Assembly (NCBI GenBank): GCA_021850745.1
Contig: JAJZKX010000039.1
Span: forward strand, 1 to 10,377
DNA from: Thermoplasmata archaeon
Lineage (GTDB): Archaea; Thermoplasmatota; Thermoplasmata; Thermoplasmatales; Thermoplasmataceae
DNA length: 10,377 bases
Direction: 5' to 3'
Shown here: positions 1-6,222 of the stretch, one piece after another
How positions within the stretch are numbered: the first letter of the stretch is position 1
How the letters are laid out: each line of letters opens with the position of its first letter
Position numbers and translations under genes: made by a program
Notes under the pieces: generated by a model
The model's database searches: none
Told to the model about the DNA's origin: nothing
What the model saw: only the letters and a program-made list of their open reading frames with translations

Positions 1-522
1 TTCATGTCAGGCTTGCTCATACTTCCTGAGCCAGTGTTCATGGTGGCCCTGTCCCCACTCGCAGGGAAACTCTCTGACAGGTTTGGCTCCAGAGCCATTG
101 CATCCATTGGGATGCTTGTCATAGGGTTCTCCTTCCTTGCCCTGTACCTTATTCAACCCCTCACAAGGGATGTAATTCTGATCCTGCTGGGCATTATTGG
201 CATTGGTTTTGGGCTCTTCTCTGCTCCCAACACAAATTCTGTCATGAGTTCTGTGCCCCGGGAAAATTCCGGGATAGCATCCGGTTTCCTTGGCACAATG
301 AGGTTTGTTGGCCAGCTCTTCAGCATTGTCATTGCCACCACCATAATTTCCTACTACATCCCCAGGTCACTCACAGTTGGAATGTTTTCAGGGACGGTTG
401 TAACCATAACACAGCAGTATTACAGCAGTTTCACCCTTGGTTTCCGCACTGTCATGCTCATCTCATCCATCCTTTGCCTCATAGGGACAGGCACTTCACT
501 CATAAGGAACAAAGGAGCATGA
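1..522 (+). CDS. MFS drug exporter, DHA2 (14-helix) type, C-terminal part
   Basis: This is the 3' end of a proton-driven multidrug or metabolite exporter of the major facilitator superfamily; its 5' part lies left of the window. The frame is open from base 1 to the TGA at 520-522, so the ATG at base 4 is probably internal. About 173 residues are visible. Numbering from that Met, there are five hydrophobic segments (about 2-19, 31-50, 56-74, 99-119 and 147-166). The cytoplasmic loop after the first carries GKLSDRFGSR (21-30), the MFS motif-A repeat of the C-terminal half. PRENSGIASG (85-94) before the fourth segment is typical of the EmrB/QacA (DHA2) group. The loop between the last two segments also fits a 14-helix transporter. 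Substrate cannot be predicted. It is not evidently co-transcribed with the ferredoxin, because a hairpin and a TATA-like box lie between them. Confidence 0.85.
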   Translation, partial: FMSGLLILPEPVFMVALSPLAGKLSDRFGSRAIASIGMLVIGFSFLALYLIQPLTRDVILILLGIIGIGFGLFSAPNTNSVMSSVPRENSGIASGFLGTMRFVGQLFSIVIATTIISYYIPRSLTVGMFSGTVVTITQQYYSSFTLGFRTVMLISSILCLIGTGTSLIRNKGA

Positions 523-571
523 AAAGCAAGGGTTGATGGTGAAGGAAGACGAGATTAGTCGTACCTGCAGC

Positions 572-601
572 ATTTCAGCGCAATGCTTGGAGTGCTGAAA
601 T
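572..601 (+). repeat. Inverted repeat / stem-loop between MFS gene and ferredoxin
   Basis: The arms 572-581 (ATTTCAGCGC) and 592-601 (GTGCTGAAAT) can form a 10-bp stem with one G-U pair and a 10-nt loop. It lies 50 nt after the MFS stop and about 30 nt before the ferredoxin TATA-like box. It could be an mRNA 3'-end structure or an operator; no T-tract follows, so it is not a classic terminator. Confidence 0.45.
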
Positions 602-630
602 TGCCTAGATTTCAAATAAGAAATGACGGA

Positions 631-646
631 TAATTTAAATAATAAA
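631..646 (+). promoter_or_regulatory. Probable TATA box of the ferredoxin gene
   Basis: The AT-only stretch TAATTTAAATAATAAA is centred about 35 nt before the TTG start. An archaeal start site about 25 nt downstream would fall near 660-665, giving a very short leader that still includes the GGTGAT ribosome binding site at 664-669. Confidence 0.5.
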
Positions 647-672
647 CAGATAATGTCGAAAAAGGTGATTGT

Positions 673-1104
673 TTGGTAAAACTAGACACGCTGGATTACA
701 AGCCGAAGCCTATTGACGAGAATTTTCTTGAAGACACAGAGCACTACCCTGTAACTGGGACCCATCACGATCACGAGGTAAGAGCTGCAGGCGTTCAGAG
801 AACTGATGCAGATGGCAAGCCCTACCCAACGAAGAATGGGATCCACGGATCAAAGGTTGCAATTGACTGGGAGACTTGCATCGCTGACGGAGCTTGCATG
901 GATGTCTGCCCCGTAACCCTCTACGAATGGGAGCTTAACCCAGGACAGATGGGTACCGGAAACGACAAGAACATTGCAGGAGACAAAGACCTTTTCGCAA
1001 AGTACAGAACTGACAAGTGTGACCCTGTAAGGGAAAGCGAGTGCATTTTCTGTATGGCATGCGAGAGCGTTTGCCCCACAAGAGCAATTAAAATTACACC
1101 ATAA
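673..1104 (+). CDS. zfx: Zinc-containing dicluster ferredoxin (7Fe/8Fe type)
   Basis: This is a soluble cytoplasmic electron carrier of 143 residues, matching the zinc ferredoxins of Thermoplasma and Sulfolobus that take electrons from 2-oxoacid:ferredoxin oxidoreductases. The N-terminal extension (1-60) holds the likely zinc ligands H31, H34 and H58, with D117 as the fourth by analogy to the Sulfolobus protein. Cluster I has C69, D72, C75 and C79-P: Asp replaces the second Cys, as in ferredoxins carrying a [3Fe-4S] centre there. Cluster II has C124, C127, C130 and C134-P, a full [4Fe-4S] set. The start is TTG at 673, chosen because GGTGAT (664-669) lies just upstream and because the family begins V-K-L, which follows this codon; no in-frame ATG exists nearby. 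A T-run (1110-1116) follows the stop. Function is well supported; the exact cluster content is inferred. Confidence 0.95.
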   Translation: MVKLDTLDYKPKPIDENFLEDTEHYPVTGTHHDHEVRAAGVQRTDADGKPYPTKNGIHGSKVAIDWETCIADGACMDVCPVTLYEWELNPGQMGTGNDKNIAGDKDLFAKYRTDKCDPVRESECIFCMACESVCPTRAIKITP

Positions 1105-1109
1105 AACCC

Positions 1110-1120
1110 TTTTTTTGTTT
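1110..1120 (+). terminator. T-rich terminator after ferredoxin
   Basis: Seven consecutive T, then GTTT, begin 6 nt after the ferredoxin TAA. Oligo-T tracts without a strong hairpin are typical archaeal termination signals. Confidence 0.5.
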
Positions 1121-1254
1121 CAAGATAGATTCTAACTTTAATCTGTTTCATTTTATCCGGTTCGCACCGCCATAACATCTTATCCTCCACCACAGGCAAA
1201 ATATCCTCGATTTATGCAGCCTTGCTACACAATCTTAAAGGGGTGACAGCGGTA

Positions 1255-1758
1255 TTGTCACCAATGGGCCCTCGAATAGATTATTCCAGAATAGAGCCTG
1301 ATGCTGCAAACGGGATTCGCACCATGACGGATTTCGTAAGGAAGAGTACTCTTGGGCAAACCCTCAGGGACCTGATTTACATAAGGGCCTCCCAGGTAAA
1401 CGGATGCGCATATTGCCTGGACATGCATACACAGGATGCACGTGCCAATGGGGAAACGGAACAGAGGATCAACTGCATTTCAGTCTGGAGAGAGTCTCCA
1501 TTCTACACCGCGAAGGAAAAGGCTGCGCTTGAATTCACTGAGGTTATGACAGGCCTGTCGAATGGAGTGCTGAGTGAAGGCCTAGTGTCCCAGGTACGCG
1601 AATCGTTCAATGACCATGAATACGTTGCGCTGATAATGGCAATCAATGTAATCAACTGCTGGAACAGGCTCATGATTGGCTGCGGCGGCACTGCAGGCAT
1701 GTACCGGAACAGTGAGCTGGTGCGCGGCATGCCGGGTTTCTTCGCAGGCAAACCATAG
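1255..1758 (+). CDS. AhpD/carboxymuconolactone decarboxylase-family protein
   Basis: This is a member of the AhpD-like alkylhydroperoxidase family: small helical proteins with a CxxC redox pair that reduce peroxides or serve as thiol-disulfide partners. The signature NGCAYCLDMHTQDAR is clear; numbered from the TTG at 1255 the catalytic residues are C51, C54 and H58. The following ETEQR and W-RESPF-T-KEKAALEFTE segments match the cytosolic single-domain subgroup of about 150-170 residues. The frame stays open upstream to a TTG at 1222. I prefer TTG 1255 because GGGGTGA (1240-1246) sits 8 nt before it. ATG 1264 is the alternative, as homologues begin near M-x-P-R-I. A possible TATA (AAAATATCC, about 1198-1206) would place transcription start after 1222, which also argues against the longer form. 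The true physiological substrate is unknown. Confidence 0.85.
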   Translation: MSPMGPRIDYSRIEPDAANGIRTMTDFVRKSTLGQTLRDLIYIRASQVNGCAYCLDMHTQDARANGETEQRINCISVWRESPFYTAKEKAALEFTEVMTGLSNGVLSEGLVSQVRESFNDHEYVALIMAINVINCWNRLMIGCGGTAGMYRNSELVRGMPGFFAGKP

Positions 1759-1761
1759 TGC

Positions 1762-1779
1762 TTTCCTTAGCTAAGGAAA
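1762..1779. repeat. Perfect 18-bp palindrome after the AhpD-like gene
   Basis: TTTCCTTAG is followed directly by its reverse complement CTAAGGAAA, centred between 1770 and 1771, starting 3 nt after the TAG stop. It could be a protein-binding operator-like site or, in RNA, a 7-bp stem with an AGCT loop. It is about 210 nt before the cupredoxin start. Confidence 0.6.
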
Positions 1780-1916
1780 TTTACAGATAGCAAAAGGCTT
1801 CCCTGCAATTCTAGTGGAAAGCCATAGTACCCACACCAATGGATCTCAATTTGGGGGACCTGTTTCTAATTAATAATCGTTCTTAAAACCTTGAAAATAT
1901 TGAATTCAAGTGGCTG
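1780..1916. other. Intergenic stretch before the cupredoxin promoter
   Basis: No gene is visible. The stretch contains an imperfect stem (GGCTTCC at about 1797 with GGAAAGCC at about 1816) and AT-rich sequence leading into the cupredoxin promoter. Confidence 0.4.
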
Positions 1917-1927
1917 GTATATTAAAA
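1917..1927 (+). promoter_or_regulatory. TATA box of the cupredoxin gene
   Basis: GTATATTAAAAA spans about 1917-1927. Transcription would start near 1948-1950, leaving a leader of about 45 nt that contains AGGTGA (1983-1988), a ribosome binding site just before ATG 1993. Confidence 0.55.
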
Positions 1928-1992
1928 ACCGACCTAAGATGTTTGGCTCTAGTATTATACCAAGACCCATAATCAGATGATAGGTGAAATAA

Positions 1993-2646
1993 ATGGACAT
2001 GAATTCAAAATTCATCTATTCAATCCTGATCGCTGTTGTTGTATTTTCAGGAGTTGGTATAGGTTATGTCATTCAGCACCCCAATATGGCTGACAATGAC
2101 GCCACGTCAACTGCGGCAACAGGAGAAGTCTACCACCTTAACCTTGTTATCACAACCAACAACTTCTTCAACAGCACCCAGGACCAGCCGGCATTTTACG
2201 TTCTCCAGAACGGAAATCTCACAAGCTCTGCAAACATCGTTCTGCCTGCCAATACCCTCATTGAAGTCACGATCTTCAACTATGATGATGGAAATGCATC
2301 AGTTCCTGCCCTGTACCAGACAGTAACTGGAACCACAGGAAACCAGATAACCGTGGTGAACAACACAATTGTGAACTCCACCCAGACAGGAAATGGCATA
2401 AACGTCCAGGGCGCATGGAAAACAAGCAGTGTACCCATGGCTGACATAGCACACACCTTCACTGTGACCGGGCTTAGCCTGAACGTGCCCATAGTTGTGT
2501 CATCCATAGTGCAGTTCAGCTTTGAATCCGGCTCTGCCAACTCCTACACCTGGCAGTGCTATGCAGACTGTGGCTCAGGGCCATCTGGATGGGGCCAGGC
2601 AATGGTTACACCCGGCTGGATGACTGGGACTGTTACAGTCCAGTAA
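1993..2646 (+). CDS. Membrane-anchored cupredoxin-domain (blue-copper-like) protein
   Basis: The protein has 217 residues. An N-terminal hydrophobic segment (about 7-27) is an uncleaved anchor or signal, placing the rest outside the membrane. The remainder is Ser/Thr/Asn-rich beta-sandwich sequence with several N-x-S/T sequons. The C-terminal third resembles cupredoxins: H154 lies in ADIAHTF, where plastocyanins and CuA proteins have their first His ligand. C189-YAD-C193 and Met residues M204 and M210 lie at the end (QCYADCGSGPSGWGQAM, then GWMTG). Two Cys spaced C-x3-C recall the CuA site of cytochrome oxidase subunit II, but the His expected after the second Cys is absent. A role in extracytoplasmic electron transfer or copper binding is inferred. 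Acidophile relatives include sulfocyanin and rusticyanin, but this is not clearly either. The start is ATG 1993, preceded by AGGTGA; ATG 1999 is a less likely alternative. Confidence 0.75.
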   Translation: MDMNSKFIYSILIAVVVFSGVGIGYVIQHPNMADNDATSTAATGEVYHLNLVITTNNFFNSTQDQPAFYVLQNGNLTSSANIVLPANTLIEVTIFNYDDGNASVPALYQTVTGTTGNQITVVNNTIVNSTQTGNGINVQGAWKTSSVPMADIAHTFTVTGLSLNVPIVVSSIVQFSFESGSANSYTWQCYADCGSGPSGWGQAMVTPGWMTGTVTVQ

Positions 2647-2666
2647 ATTACATTCACTCTCATTTT

Positions 2667-2690
2667 CCTCCTTTTTTTATTTTTTATTTA
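2667..2690 (+). terminator. T-rich terminator after the cupredoxin gene
   Basis: Beginning about 20 nt after the TAA, a pyrimidine stretch with two long T-runs (2672-2678 and 2680-2685, with further T after) fits an archaeal oligo-T terminator. Confidence 0.55.
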
Positions 2691-2783
2691 CCGGTTATTC
2701 TAGAAGATTCAAAAGTAACAGACTGATGACTTCGGTGCAACATTTTGCCTGCACATGGATTCAGTGTTTCTTAGTCGAACGCA

Positions 2784-2789
2784 AAAAAA
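2784..2789 (-). terminator. Oligo-T tract after the kinase-like gene
   Basis: The plus-strand A-run directly beside the stop codon reads as a T-run on the minus strand, a simple archaeal termination signal. Confidence 0.35.
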
Positions 2790-3320
2790 CTAGCTTGAGG
2801 CGAGATGTTTCACTATGAGCCTGGCTGCCTCTTCTGGGGAGTGCTTTGAACTGTCAATGTCAAGGCTTTCCACAAATGGTATCCTGCTTTCCAGGTCACC
2901 CTTTGAAAGCAACTCTTTCAGCATATCTGGATCCATAAGCTTCCCACGTTGCATTCTTGACTTATTCTCTACGCGGCTAAGCAGCTTGTCGATTGGGCAT
3001 GTGACCCGGACAAACTTGACAGAACCTCCGCTGGCGGTAACTTCGTCAATCACGGACTTAACATAACCGTCATCCATGTCAGAAGCGTAAACAAATGTTG
3101 TAATCAGGTCTAAGTTGTGCTGAGCTGCTTCCCTGTATATGCTTAACCTTAGGGCACCTACAATCCTGTTGAAAGGCTTGGTTCCAAATGGGAAAACCCC
3201 AAGGGCCGCCTTATTTGCCGCATTGTTATCAAGAAGCTTGTAACCGGTAACCTTCATCAATTCTTCAGCTATTGTGAGTTTTCCCGCTGCTGGTGGGCCG
3301 TAGATAAATATAAGATGCAT
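2790..3320 (-). CDS. Small P-loop kinase-like protein (AAA_33/shikimate-kinase-like fold)
   Basis: This is a cytoplasmic nucleotide-binding protein of 176 residues. The Walker A loop lies at the N-terminus, G8-PPAA-G13-K14-L15-T16, directly after a hydrophobic strand (LIFIY). The residue after the Lys is Leu, not Ser/Thr, which then follows: the G-x4-G-K-L-T form seen in a set of uncharacterised small kinases. The middle contains a strand-rich segment (DLITTFVY, about 71-78) and a second strand ending in VRVTCP (104-109), where related kinases place Walker B and the phosphate-binding part. An Arg/Lys-rich region (about 116-127, RVENKSRMQRGK) could be the lid. The phosphate acceptor is unknown. 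The gene stands alone, converges on the cupredoxin gene, and has a TATA-like box close enough to its ATG for a leaderless transcript. Confidence 0.75.
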   Translation of the reverse strand: MHLIFIYGPPAAGKLTIAEELMKVTGYKLLDNNAANKAALGVFPFGTKPFNRIVGALRLSIYREAAQHNLDLITTFVYASDMDDGYVKSVIDEVTASGGSVKFVRVTCPIDKLLSRVENKSRMQRGKLMDPDMLKELLSKGDLESRIPFVESLDIDSSKHSPEEAARLIVKHLASS

Positions 3321-3340
3321 TGCCTCAATGTAGAACCGGC

Positions 3341-3353
3341 TTTTTGAATATAA
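3341..3353 (-). promoter_or_regulatory. TATA box of the kinase-like gene; probable leaderless mRNA
   Basis: On the minus strand this reads TTATATTCAAAAA, centred about 28 nt before the A of ATG 3320. With the usual archaeal spacing, transcription would begin at or within a few bases of the start codon. No ribosome binding site is visible, which agrees. Confidence 0.5.
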
Positions 3354-3583
3354 CCTTGTCGCAGGCTGCCATTCCCTTATGGATTGTTATTACTACCCGC
3401 CTATGCCTACAGACTGAAACTCATGACTGCGCCCATATAATCTGGCGGCTTAACTGATGAATTATCCTGACCTGTGCTTGGTAAAAAGGCTGCGATTCAT
3501 GAGCCACACCATGCAACCGTTATAATAGTATAACACCAAAGGGTGATATAAATTCGCCAAAAACCCTTCCGGAGATAGTTGAA
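3354..3583. other. Intergenic region ahead of the AHSA1 pseudogene
   Basis: No gene is supported in the first 160 bases. Two TATA-like elements occur near the right end, TTATAATAGTATAA (3520-3533) and GATATAAAT (3545-3553). The second, about 35 nt before the GTG at 3584, or the first could have driven the now broken AHSA1-ArsR pair. Confidence 0.4.
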
Positions 3584-3972
3584 GTGGTAATTATTAAAGC
3601 TCCAATTGAGAAAGTGTGGAAAACAGTGTCTACCTCAGATGGCCTTGAGTCATGGTGGATGGCGAATACACTTTTAGCAGAGAAAGGGACTGAATTTATC
3701 CTCCATTCCGGCCCATTTGGGGATTCTAAATGCAAGGTTACAGAAGTTGACCCCCCTACCTCTCGAGTTTCCTTTGGGACCGGGAATGGCAACTGACATT
3801 CAGGCTCAGGGAAATTGAACCGGGCTTTACTGAGTTCACCCTCATACATTCAGGATGGCCTGATGGGAAAGTAAACCGCTTTGGCCAGCCATATACAGCG
3901 GTACGGAAGATCATGGATGATGGCTGGGAGAATATTGTCCATGTGAAGCTTCCCTCAAGATTCAGTGATTGA
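3584..3972 (+). pseudogene. AHSA1/SRPBCC-domain protein, frameshifted
   Basis: The first frame, from GTG 3584 (GGAG at 3571-3574, 9 nt upstream), gives the start of an activator-of-Hsp90-ATPase-1-like START-fold protein: APIEKVWKTVSTSDGLESWW, then GPFGDSKCKVTEVDPP and RVSF. It stops at 3794-3796. The family sequence continues without a gap in a different frame from about 3775: WDREWQLTFRLREIEPG, FTEFTLIHSGWPDG, and DDGWENIVHVKL, ending at TGA 3970-3972. The join at CTTTGGG (3772-3778) needs one extra base (TTT TGG GAC) to read S-F-W-D, so a single base has been lost. These proteins bind hydrophobic ligands; many form a pair with an ArsR-family regulator, as here. Two proteins could be made but neither half would fold. 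Sequencing error is possible, but the neighbour is broken too. Confidence 0.85.
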
Positions 3973-4297
3973 ATGCAGGGGAAGAACTGTTCGCATGATC
4001 CCTTCCAAGCACTGGCGGACCCTACCCGGAGGAACATACTTTGCCTCCTCAACAGGAAAGAGCTTTCCATAAAGGGCATTTCCAATAATTTCACCATCAG
4101 CCGAACGGCAGTCATCACGCACCTCATGATCCTGTCCGATTGCCGGCCTTGTCAGGAATAGAAGAGCAGGCAGGGAAACCATGTACAGGCTGGAAAAACA
4201 GCCTCTCCAGAAAGTCGTCGACTGGATCGGGTACTTCTAATTATGCTGGGATGAGAAACTGGATAAACTGAAAAGTTTATCAGAAAATGGATCATAA
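3973..4297 (+). pseudogene. ArsR-family winged-helix regulator, frameshift and nonsense codon
   Basis: ATG 3973 follows the AHSA1 stop directly (TGA-ATG), a translationally coupled arrangement. The first frame encodes the ArsR hallmark FQALADPTRRNIL (11-23), the helix-turn-helix SIKGISNNFTISRTAV (32-47) and HLMILSD (50-56). It then departs from the family and ends at TAG 4159-4161. Skipping one T at 4141 restores the family sequence: AGLVRNRRAGRETMYRLEKQ, PLQKVVDWIGYF, then an in-frame TAA (4238-4240), then LCWDEKLDKLKSLSENGS to TAA 4295-4297. The wing (GRETMYRL) and the C-terminal helix WDEKLDKL are typical of the subgroup paired with AHSA1 proteins. A one-base insertion plus a nonsense codon in an otherwise recognisable sequence indicates recent decay. 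The truncated 62-residue product retains the DNA-recognition helix but lacks the wing. Confidence 0.85.
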
Positions 4298-4306
4298 TTA
4301 TGCCTT

Positions 4307-4357
4307 AAAAAAGGAAGAAAGAATTGAAAGCCATATAAGAAAGAGAGTTGAAAAAAA
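4307..4357 (-). terminator. T-rich termination region of formate-THF ligase gene
   Basis: On the minus strand, T-runs corresponding to plus-strand A-runs at 4351-4357 and 4307-4312 follow the stop codon within 60 nt. They separate this gene from the converging ArsR remnant. Confidence 0.45.
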
Positions 4358-4366
4358 TATTCCCTC

Positions 4367-6007
4367 TCAGAACAGCCCTGTAATCTCGCCATCATCTGTC
4401 AGGTCCACGCCCTCGGCTGCAGGTGCTGTTGGAAGGCCTGGCATGGTCATGATGTCACCAAGCATGGGCACTGCGAATCCTGCCCCTGATGAGATGCTGA
4501 CAGATTTTACTGTGACCGTGAAGCCTTTTGGCCAGCCCATGAGCTTAGGATCATCAGTAACGCTGTACTGGGTCTTTGCCATGCATACATGCATTTTTCC
4601 AAGGCCCATTGATTCAATGTTCTTCAGGTCCCTCTCGGCTTTCTTCTCGAAAATAACTTCGGATGCGCCATAGACTTTCTTTGCGATTGCAACAATTTTA
4701 TCCCTCACTGGGTCACTAGCATTGTATGTCCTCTTTATGGCGTATGTGTTGTCCAGCGCCTTGAGAACCTTTTCTGCCAGGTCCTTGCCTCCCTCACCGC
4801 CTTTTGCGAACACTTCAGATAGGGACCAGGTGACCTTCTTTTCTCCGAGGATTTCCTCAATTCTCTTTATTTCTGCAGGGGAATCCGACGGGAACCTGTT
4901 CAGTGCCACTACAGGCTCAAAGCCGTAGTTCCTGAGGCTGTCCACGTGCTTGAGGACATTCTGGGCCCCCCTTTCCAAGGCTGCAACGTCTTCCTTGGAG
5001 GAGTCCTTTGCGCCGCCGTTGAGTTTCATTGACCTTATGGTGGCAACCAGCACTATGGCATCGATGGGCAGGTCGCCGATCACAGAAACCATGTCGAGGA
5101 ACTTCTGGCCGCCAAGCTCAGAACCGAAGCCGGCTTCCGTCAAGACATAATCCGCAAGGCCAAGCGCCATGCGGTCTGCTATTATGCTGGAAGTCCCATG
5201 TGCGATATTGCCGAACGGTCCAATATGGATGAATGCTGGAACGCCTTCTGTTGTCTGGACAATGTTTGGCTTGATCGTGTCCCTTAGAAGAGCAGCCATT
5301 GCACCTTCCGCCTTTATGTCACCGGCAAACACGGGCTTGCCCTCGTAATTGTATCCCACAAGAATTTTGGAGAGCCTTGCCTTCATGTCAGAATATCCGG
5401 ATGAAAGGCCCATTATTGCCATGACTTCAGAGGCAGGGGTAATCACAAACTTGTCCTTCATCATTACGCCAGTATCTGAGTTGCCTGATCCAACAATAAT
5501 CTCCCTGAGGGAACGGTCGTTCATGTCGATTGCCCTTGGGAACAGCACTCTTCTTGGGTCAATTCTGAGCTTGTTTCCATGGTATATGTGGTTGTTGATC
5601 ATTGCAGAAAGGAGATTGTGTGCAGCTGTAACTGCCGGAAAGTCCCCCGTGAATGAGAGGTTGATGTTGTCGCTTGGCTCGACCTTGGATTTCCCGCCAC
5701 CGGTTGCTCCGCCCTTAACGCCGAAGCATGGACCGAGCGATGGTTCCCTAAGGGCTATCACAGTTTTCTTGCCGAGCCTTCCAAATGCCTGTCCTAGCCC
5801 TATAGTTGTGGTGGTCTTTCCCTCGCCTTCCTTGGTAGGGTTCATGGCGGTGACAAGGATCAGTTTTCCCCTCTTCTTGTTCTGTACTCTTTTCAGCACG
5901 TCCAGGGAAACCTTGGCCATGTAATTTCCATATTTTTCAAACTCATTCTCAGACAGTCCCAGCTTGGAAGCAATTTCAGAAATATCCATGAGATCTTTTG
6001 TAGCCAT
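4367..6007 (-). CDS. fhs: Formate-tetrahydrofolate ligase
   Basis: This cytoplasmic enzyme makes 10-formyl-tetrahydrofolate from formate, tetrahydrofolate and ATP, feeding purine synthesis and other one-carbon steps. The 546-residue protein is near the family's usual 550-560. The ATP-binding loop is NPTKEGEGKTTTTIGLG (56-72). R87-E88 in REPSLGPCFGVKGGATGGGK correspond to the active-site Arg-Glu of the Moorella enzyme. FTGDF (119-123) and AAHNLLSAMINNHI (128-141) are conserved family blocks. The family commonly has His before and after FTGD (NLHFTGDFH); here they are Ser118 and Pro124, as I recall the consensus. The frame is unbroken. It starts at ATG 6005-6007 with a TATA-like stretch (minus strand, about 6041-6053) about 40 nt upstream, so the leader is short. 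It is monocistronic here; no folD or other folate gene is in the window. Confidence 0.96.
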   Translation of the reverse strand: MATKDLMDISEIASKLGLSENEFEKYGNYMAKVSLDVLKRVQNKKRGKLILVTAMNPTKEGEGKTTTTIGLGQAFGRLGKKTVIALREPSLGPCFGVKGGATGGGKSKVEPSDNINLSFTGDFPAVTAAHNLLSAMINNHIYHGNKLRIDPRRVLFPRAIDMNDRSLREIIVGSGNSDTGVMMKDKFVITPASEVMAIMGLSSGYSDMKARLSKILVGYNYEGKPVFAGDIKAEGAMAALLRDTIKPNIVQTTEGVPAFIHIGPFGNIAHGTSSIIADRMALGLADYVLTEAGFGSELGGQKFLDMVSVIGDLPIDAIVLVATIRSMKLNGGAKDSSKEDVAALERGAQNVLKHVDSLRNYGFEPVVALNRFPSDSPAEIKRIEEILGEKKVTWSLSEVFAKGGEGGKDLAEKVLKALDNTYAIKRTYNASDPVRDKIVAIAKKVYGASEVIFEKKAERDLKNIESMGLGKMHVCMAKTQYSVTDDPKLMGWPKGFTVTVKSVSISSGAGFAVPMLGDIMTMPGLPTAPAAEGVDLTDDGEITGLF

Positions 6008-6040
6008 TTAGAACATCCCAGCATATCTGTAAGGAAAGCA

Positions 6041-6053
6041 ATTAAAATAAAAC
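6041..6053 (-). promoter_or_regulatory. Probable TATA box of fhs
   Basis: On the minus strand this reads AGTTTTATTTTAAT. Transcription is expected to start near 6018-6022, about 13 nt before the ATG. A weak GGGATG at 6014-6019 may act as ribosome binding site. Confidence 0.4.
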
Positions 6054-6222
6054 TTTCAAGGGTGCTGATTTTCAAAAATTACGACTCGTCCTCTAAAAGG
6101 CAATGCGTTTAATTCACGAAACGGGGTTTCGGGAAAATGGATGCAGGGAGGAATGTTTCACATGGGAATGCGGAACGAAGCTTACTACCGTTAATGCTTA
6201 AACCTTCAGGATGTTGCACAAC
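6054..6222. other. Intergenic region between fhs and the small membrane protein
   Basis: No gene is supported. It contains a small hairpin, CGAAAC (6117-6122) with GTTTCG (6126-6131) and a 3-nt loop. The plus-strand open frame across 6137-6334 runs antisense to the membrane-protein gene and has no family features. Confidence 0.4.

Noticed and set aside
1222..1254. Longer N-terminus of the AhpD-like protein from TTG 1222
   Set aside because: No ribosome binding site precedes it, the extra residues match nothing in the family, and GGGGTGA at 1240-1246 points to TTG 1255 or ATG 1264.
3420..3503. CTCATGA and TCATGAG as a paired inverted repeat
   Set aside because: Seven-bp arms about 70 nt apart are expected by chance and have no supporting context.
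3756..4182. Minus-strand open frames opposite the AHSA1-ArsR remnants
   Set aside because: The plus strand holds family sequence in shifted frames; the minus frames have no features of their own.
5349..5924. 191-residue plus-strand open frame opposite formate-THF ligase
   Set aside because: The minus-strand frame encodes a full, highly conserved enzyme; the plus frame is a mirror of its codon bias and has no recognisable domain.
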